From an uncultured Rikenella sp. (lineage in GTDB: Bacteria; Bacteroidota; Bacteroidia; Bacteroidales; Rikenellaceae), in contig NZ_CAJTUJ010000065.1 of assembly GCF_910579375.1 (NCBI RefSeq), forward strand, positions 1-10,532: a stretch of DNA of 10,532 bases, in the 5' to 3' direction. The first letter of the stretch is position 1, and each line of letters opens with the position of its first letter. The position numbers and the translations under genes are program-made. The notes under the pieces are model-generated. The model did no database searches and had not been told where the DNA came from. It worked only from the letters and a program-made list of their open reading frames with translations. Below, in pieces: positions 7,112 through 10,532 of the stretch.

Positions 7112-7244
7112 CCGCCAGCGCGCGAACAAAGTGGGGTAGAGGCTGCCAGTTGAAATGCGCCAGCATTTCCCGTCCACGGGACGTGGGGCCCGCGCGGCCC
7201 GAGCGCAGTACCCTCAAACTAAATCGCGCGTCCCGCCTAAAGAA

Positions 7245-7287
7245 GCGATTCAGCTATTTCGGCGTGAGCCGAATATGGATGAATCGC
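7245..7287. repeat. Hairpin H4, imperfect copy of H2
   Basis: The left arm (7245-7262) is identical to that of H2 (175-192). The right arm (7269-7287) carries changes that break pairing in the middle (ggat instead of agct). It has the same left flank type (cgcctaaagaag) and right flank (cgcaaggcgcgcg). Confidence 0.7.
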
Positions 7288-7649
7288 GCAAGGCGCGCGG
7301 ACGAAGAACTGCATGCAAAAACTCCGTCGCCCGCCCGCCTAAAAGGGCATATTCTGCCGGTTGGCACTCGGCCAATCCGGCAAGAATTGCCGCGGGCGAC
7401 GTTTGGGAGCAGACACGCCCAGCTTTCGCGTGCCGAGCGGCACCGGCGGAGCGACAGCGGAGCCGCAGTGAGGCTGACACGGGGCGGAGAATTGGGCTTT
7501 GCTTTGGGCTGTGCTCTTGCGGCCCAACGGGTCGCGCGGGCCGACCGCTGGGGGAGGCTATCGGCCCGCGCGGTTCTTCGAACCGCAGGGATGCACTTAA
7601 AATGCAAATAGGGTAGCTCCACCTTGCCCACCGCAGGCGCGCGATCCGT

Positions 7650-7842
7650 TTATTCCGAGAGGCAGCGCAACGGAAAACCGAACGCACGACTATGCGCGCT
7701 TTGAGGACTCATCGACGTCGTCAGAAACGTCAGCCTCCAGCTCTCTGCCCCGTTCGCCTCCGTCGACTCCGACCACACCGTACCCTCATTGCCGAGACTG
7801 CTCAGCGCCCCCGAATCGCGGCGGCGGCAGCCCGGGGCGGCG
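7650..7842 (-). pseudogene. FISUMP-family C-terminal tail T3, no start codon
   Basis: Read on the minus strand from 7835 this gives 61 codons: PGCRRRDSGALSSLG, GTVWSES, LTFLTTSMSP, then RAFGFPLRCLSE and TAA. It is closest to the usual family pattern at the start (RDSGALSS.G). No start codon or upstream domain exists; the frame only runs back into the 5' part of the divergent acyltransferase gene. It begins with the same ccgccccgggct bases as T1 and T2 and ends in the same 35-base block (7646-7680), in inverted orientation to T2. Its upstream border lies 14 bases before the acyltransferase -33 element. Confidence 0.7.
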
Positions 7843-7855
7843 CCCGTGAGAGCGT

Positions 7856-7887
7856 ATTGAAAAAATCCCCCGCGTTTTTTATTTTTG
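7856..7887 (+). promoter_or_regulatory. Acyltransferase promoter, ATTG - 20 bp - TATTTTTG
   Basis: TATTTTTG (7880-7887) matches TAnnTTTG. ATTG (7856-7859) stands 20 bases upstream as a near-TTTG -33 element, a normal distance. The predicted start is close to 7893-7894, the first base of the chosen ATG, so the transcript would have almost no leader. Confidence 0.65.
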
Positions 7888-7893
7888 CACCCC

Positions 7894-8706
7894 ATGGAAA
7901 CCATAGACATAGGTCGATTACTGCGCGCCAAAAATCCGCGGTTGGCGCGATGGATCCCCCGCTTCGTCATCCGCGGCCTCGAGCGCCTCGTCCGCCTTCG
8001 TCGCATCAACCACGTCCTCTCGCACTACGGCGCCCAGTCCCCGATGGAGTTCATCCGCTCCACCCTGGAGTACATCGGCGTGACCTACACCGTCCACGGC
8101 GCCGACCGGATTCCGAAAGAGAGCCGCGTGCTTTTCGCCTCGAACCACCCCCTCGGCGGCCTCGACGGCCTGATGCTCGCCGAAGCCGTGAACCCCTACG
8201 TTCCCGGCGTCCGCGTGATCGTGAACGACCTCCTGATGCACCTCGAACCTCTGGCCCCGATCTTCGTTCCCGTTAATAAGTACGGCGCCCAGAGCGCCTC
8301 CTACGCCCGCCGCCTCGTCGAGATGTACGAAAGCGACGCCGCCGTCGTGACCTTTCCCGCCGGCCTCTGTTCGCGCCTGATCCACGGCCAGATCACCGAT
8401 CCCCCCTGGAAACGGAACTTCGCCCAGAAAGCCTGGGAGAGCGGCCGGCTTGTGATCCCCGTCTACATCGACGGCCGGAACTCCATGTTCTTTTATCGCT
8501 TCGAACGGCTTCGCAAATGGCTCCGCATCCGGTTGAATCTGGGCACCGTTCTGCTGCCCAAAGAGATGTTCGACCAGCACGGCAAACACCTCGACATCTA
8601 TATCGGCGAACCGATCGAAGTGACCCAGGAACACTCCGCCCGCGAGTGGGCCGAGCTCATCCGCCAGCGCGCCTACGCCCTTCGTCCCGGCGCGGAGCAG
8701 GCATAG
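7894..8706 (+). CDS. PlsC-family acyltransferase (OlsF/GlsA-like)
   Basis: The protein has 270 residues. Family marks are SNHPLGGLDGLML (83-95; His85 and Asp91 form the acyltransferase His/Asp pair in its longer-spaced NHP version), a second block around VPVNKYG (125-131), FPAGLCSR (154-161) and VIPVYIDGRNS (187-197). The N-terminal part (RFVIRGLERLVRLRRINHVL and following) resembles lysophospholipid acyltransferases of the OlsF and hemolysin-like group. In Bacteroides a relative (GlsA) O-acylates N-acyl-glycine to make glycine lipids. No GlsB-like N-acyltransferase is adjacent here, so the substrate is open. The enzyme should sit at the inner membrane. An in-frame TTG lies three codons upstream (7885), inside the -7 box, so ATG 7894 is preferred. 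The gene is convergent with the LRR gene at 3 bp. Confidence 0.88.
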   Translation: METIDIGRLLRAKNPRLARWIPRFVIRGLERLVRLRRINHVLSHYGAQSPMEFIRSTLEYIGVTYTVHGADRIPKESRVLFASNHPLGGLDGLMLAEAVNPYVPGVRVIVNDLLMHLEPLAPIFVPVNKYGAQSASYARRLVEMYESDAAVVTFPAGLCSRLIHGQITDPPWKRNFAQKAWESGRLVIPVYIDGRNSMFFYRFERLRKWLRIRLNLGTVLLPKEMFDQHGKHLDIYIGEPIEVTQEHSAREWAELIRQRAYALRPGAEQA

Positions 8707-8709
8707 GCC

Positions 8710-10200
8710 TTATTCCTCCTCCTCTTCCGCTTTGACCAGGACAACCCCCAGCTTCCAGTTTTTCGCCGCCAGTATCGCCGTATTTCCGACCGGCTCGTCA
8801 TTCTCGTCGAGCCGGATCCCTCCCGGCTCCTCCTTGCTCCGCTCCGGCAGCGTGCCGTACAAACGGTTGACCGCCTCCGTCGAAAAGCGGTTCCCCATAC
8901 AGTATATCTGAGTCAGCCAGTTGCACCCCGTCGCATCCAGCTCCGTCAGCTCATTATCCGAGCAATCCAGCTCCTCCAAACGGTTGCTCCACTTGACCTC
9001 TAATTTCGTCAGCCGGTTCCGCTGGCAAAGCAGCATACGCAAGGAGTTGAAATTCTCGACCTCCAGCTCTGTCAGCAAGTTATCCTGACACATCAGCTCG
9101 ACCATTTCCGTACACCTTTTCAGATTCAACTCCGTCAGCCGGTTTCCGTTGCAATACAGCCATTCCAGCCTGCTGCATGAATCGACCCCCAACCTCGTCA
9201 GCCGATTGTCCGAGCAAGTCAGGAACTTCATTTCTGTATTTTTGTTGAAATCCAGTGTCGTCAGCTGGTTTTTCGCGCACTCCAACGAAGATAAGTTCGG
9301 ACACATCTCGACATTCAACTCCGTCAGCCTGTTTTTGTTACATTTCAGATACCACAACTCCGTATTCCGGCTTACGTCCAACTCCGTCAGCCGATTGTTC
9401 GAACAATCCAGCTCCTCCAGCAGCGTGCACGATCCAAGCTCCAGTCTCTCGATCCGGTTCGAGTGGCACCACAGAAGGGTCAACTCCGTATTGTTGTCCA
9501 CCTCCAATCGAGACAGTCGGTTCTCTTGGCACTCCAGCTTTTTCAGTTTGCTGTTTTGGCTGATATTCAGCTCCTCCAACCGATTTCCGAAACACTCCAG
9601 CCCCTCCAGCTCCTTGTTTTGCGTGACGTCCAGATCCGTCAGCTCATTGTTCCCGCAATCCAGTTCTTTCAGCTCCGTCAGTCCGCCGACCTCCAGCCGC
9701 GCTATCCGGTTGTTTCTGCAATAGAGGAACTCCAGCCCCGGACAACGCGATACGTCGAGCGTCGTCAGGTATATGTTTTCCTTTATCCCATCCTGCTGAC
9801 ATTTGAACCAGATCAGACTTCCCCCCGTCTTTCCTACCATCCTCACCCGATACTTTCCCGGCGCTTCGTATACATGTTTGACCACTTTCGAGTCATTGAT
9901 TTCCCGCTCCTCTCCCACCTTCATCTTCAGCCTCCAATCCAGCGACAGATCCCGCACCATGCTGTCGCCCCAGTAGATCTGCACCTCGCCGACCCCCGCC
10001 AGTTCGATTCGGGTCACCTCCTCTTTGTCACCTTTGTATTCGATCGTGAACGCGACCTCCCACCCCTCCGTCTTTTCCGGTTCGATCGTCTTTTTGTTTT
10101 CGACCGCCGGCTGCGCCTTTTTGTTTCCGAACGAAAAACAGCCCCCCAGACAGAGGAGCGAGAGTCCGACCACCGGCCATTTGAGCCACATTTTTGTCAT
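8710..10200 (-). CDS. Leucine-rich-repeat lipoprotein with cysteine ladder
   Basis: The protein has 496 residues. Residues 1-21 are a lipoprotein signal (MTKMWLKW, hydrophobic core, lipobox LGGC, Cys21). A linker follows, then a domain around 45-135 with IYWGDS (75-80) and HVYEAPGKYRVRM (109-121), the PKD-like unit usual at the head of Bacteroidetes LRR proteins. Residues 156-449 are 14 uninterrupted repeats of exactly 21 residues with LxxLxCxxN; all 14 have Cys at position 6. The end is a cap (TLPERSKEEPGG ..., NWKLGVVLV) and an acidic tail KAEEEEE. The frame is open upstream to 10401, but only the start at 10200 gives a signal peptide. Ligand and role are unknown; the residues after Cys21 (FSFGNKK) are not the acidic surface-export signal. 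Confidence 0.9.
   Translation of the reverse strand: MTKMWLKWPVVGLSLLCLGGCFSFGNKKAQPAVENKKTIEPEKTEGWEVAFTIEYKGDKEEVTRIELAGVGEVQIYWGDSMVRDLSLDWRLKMKVGEEREINDSKVVKHVYEAPGKYRVRMVGKTGGSLIWFKCQQDGIKENIYLTTLDVSRCPGLEFLYCRNNRIARLEVGGLTELKELDCGNNELTDLDVTQNKELEGLECFGNRLEELNISQNSKLKKLECQENRLSRLEVDNNTELTLLWCHSNRIERLELGSCTLLEELDCSNNRLTELDVSRNTELWYLKCNKNRLTELNVEMCPNLSSLECAKNQLTTLDFNKNTEMKFLTCSDNRLTRLGVDSCSRLEWLYCNGNRLTELNLKRCTEMVELMCQDNLLTELEVENFNSLRMLLCQRNRLTKLEVKWSNRLEELDCSDNELTELDATGCNWLTQIYCMGNRFSTEAVNRLYGTLPERSKEEPGGIRLDENDEPVGNTAILAAKNWKLGVVLVKAEEEEE
8854..9735 (-). repeat. 14 tandem 63-bp LRR-coding units
   Basis: These bases encode the fourteen 21-residue repeats of the lipoprotein with no insertions or deletions between units. 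Recurring phrases such as ctccgtcagc and cagctcctcca (plus strand) show units similar enough to recombine, so repeat number may differ between strains. Confidence 0.85.
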
Positions 10201-10253
10201 TGTTTTTGAAAAGTTAAAGGGAGGGCTCGCATTCCACGCTGCCGCCCATTTTG

Positions 10254-10287
10254 CAAAGATACCCTTTTTCGCCCTCGCGCGGACAAA
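10254..10287 (-). promoter_or_regulatory. LRR lipoprotein promoter, TATCTTTG with TTTG upstream
   Basis: On the minus strand TATCTTTG (10254-10261) is a full match to the -7 consensus, and TTTG (10284-10287) lies 22 bases upstream, slightly long. Transcription would start near 10247, giving a 47-base leader. The TTTG lies within the repeat-element flank gcgcggacaaagag. Confidence 0.68.
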
Positions 10288-10532
10288 GAGTTGGGCTGAG
10301 ATGGTTAAGCGATACACAGTATCGCTCCGTCCTGCCGGGGTCACCCGGACGCCGCCCGCGTAGGGCAGTTTTAGGCGTGACAAAGCTCGACCGCGCGCCA
10401 CGCCTTAGGAGGGAAATCGTCAAAATGCGCTGGCGCGTTTTGACAAGATTTCCCCAGGCGCGCGAACAGAGAACGGGGGTAGAGACGGCCAGTGGAAATG
10501 CGCGAGCATTTCCCGTCCACGGGACGTGGGGC
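10266..10532. repeat. Structured repeat tract, right edge
   Basis: No gene is visible. It opens with the element's right-flank motif (gcgcggacaaagagttgggctgag-like, split here: gcgcggacaaagag then ttgggctgag) without the preceding hairpin. It continues with an agcgata/tatcgct hairpin (10308-10326) and then a near-copy of 7024-7189 at 10365-10532: gcagttttaggcg, agctcgaccgcgcgc, hairpin H5 and the 57-base block with gaaatgc/gcatttc (10495-10512). The 57-base block differs from its partner at about four positions. The tract is cut by the window end. Confidence 0.75.
10411..10454. repeat. Hairpin H5 (inner stem plus AA-bulge family)
   Basis: The outer arms gggaaatc/gatttccc (10411-10418 with 10447-10454) pair perfectly. 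Then come an unpaired AA (10445-10446) and an 11-bp inner stem (10419-10429 with 10434-10444) with one G-T pair and a 4-base loop. This is the most regular copy of the family. It is followed by caggcgcgcgaacagag. Confidence 0.8.

Larger units (their letters stand above)
6983..7645. repeat. Structured gene-free island between two facing FISUMP tails
   Basis: I see no credible protein or RNA gene in these 660 bases. From left to right it has a gcgggt/acccgc hairpin (7007-7025), the segment gcagttttaggcg (7024) with agctcgaccgcgcgc, hairpin H3 (7073-7111), a conserved 57-base block (7133-7189) with two small hairpins (gaaatgc/gcatttc 7152-7169 and gtcc/ggac 7172-7182), hairpin H4 (7245-7287), a ttgggc/gcccaa hairpin (7504-7527) and a gcggttc/gaaccgc hairpin (7570-7586). 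Bases 7024-7189 are repeated directly at 10365-10532. A structured RNA is possible but I see no promoter for one. Confidence 0.7.

Noticed and set aside
7099..7687. Overlapping open frames of 120-170 codons in the structured island, both strands
   Set aside because: They run through hairpins shared with non-coding tracts elsewhere, are rich in Arg/Ala/Pro in every frame, and have no family match I know.
10201..10401. Upstream start of the LRR gene at 10401 (563 residues)
   Set aside because: The extra 67 residues cross the promoter and repeat DNA and would bury the lipoprotein signal. The start at 10200 puts the lipobox at the normal distance.
1..10532. CRISPR array or diversity-generating retroelement in the window
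   Set aside because: Repeats are dispersed and irregular, not evenly spaced with unique spacers. No cas gene, reverse transcriptase, accessory gene or template repeat is present, so a retroelement link stays a hypothesis.

Overview
The window looks like chromosomal DNA from a G+C-rich member of the Bacteroidales, with Alistipes (Rikenellaceae) my best guess. The reasons are Bacteroidetes-type promoters (TAnnTTTG at -7) upstream of most genes, no strong Shine-Dalgarno sequences, an ATP-type PEP carboxykinase of the Bacteroidetes kind, a cysteine-type leucine-rich-repeat lipoprotein, a PepSY-like periplasmic protein, and several fragments of the FISUMP family. The genus is an inference.

Layout. 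Bases 1-429 hold no gene: they are a hairpin-rich repeat tract. Bases 430-614 (minus) are a start-less C-terminal FISUMP fragment (tail T1). It abuts a SUKH/SMI1-KNR4 gene (618-1232, minus), which lies 8 bp behind gcvT (1241-2350, minus) in a probable two-gene operon. Then come a signal-peptide PepSY-like protein (2546-3028), a small helix-turn-helix protein (3162-3413) whose promoter lies within a long inverted repeat, a secreted alkaline phosphatase (3524-4864) and PEP carboxykinase pckA (4999-6606), all on the minus strand. Strong terminators follow the PepSY and pckA genes, so these are mostly single-gene transcripts.

Bases 6779-7842 form an intergenic island. Tail T2 (plus) and tail T3 (minus) face each other, and about 660 bp of structured repeat DNA lies between them. 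Beyond it are a PlsC-family acyltransferase (7894-8706, plus) and, convergent and only 3 bp away, a leucine-rich-repeat lipoprotein (8710-10200, minus). From 10266 to the window end the repeat tract appears again.

The named genes serve ordinary functions: one-carbon metabolism (GcvT), the C4/C3 node (PckA), phosphate scavenging (phosphatase), lipid synthesis (acyltransferase) and envelope proteins. The unusual material is between the genes. Three FISUMP tails of 59-61 codons share start and end borders and a fixed frame but have different interiors. They lie next to a family of hairpins that keep one architecture while their stem bases change in compensating pairs. I propose that these are dispersed variable-tail cassettes carried by, or archived in, a repeat element. 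No reverse transcriptase, recombinase or transposase is visible here to show how they would move.
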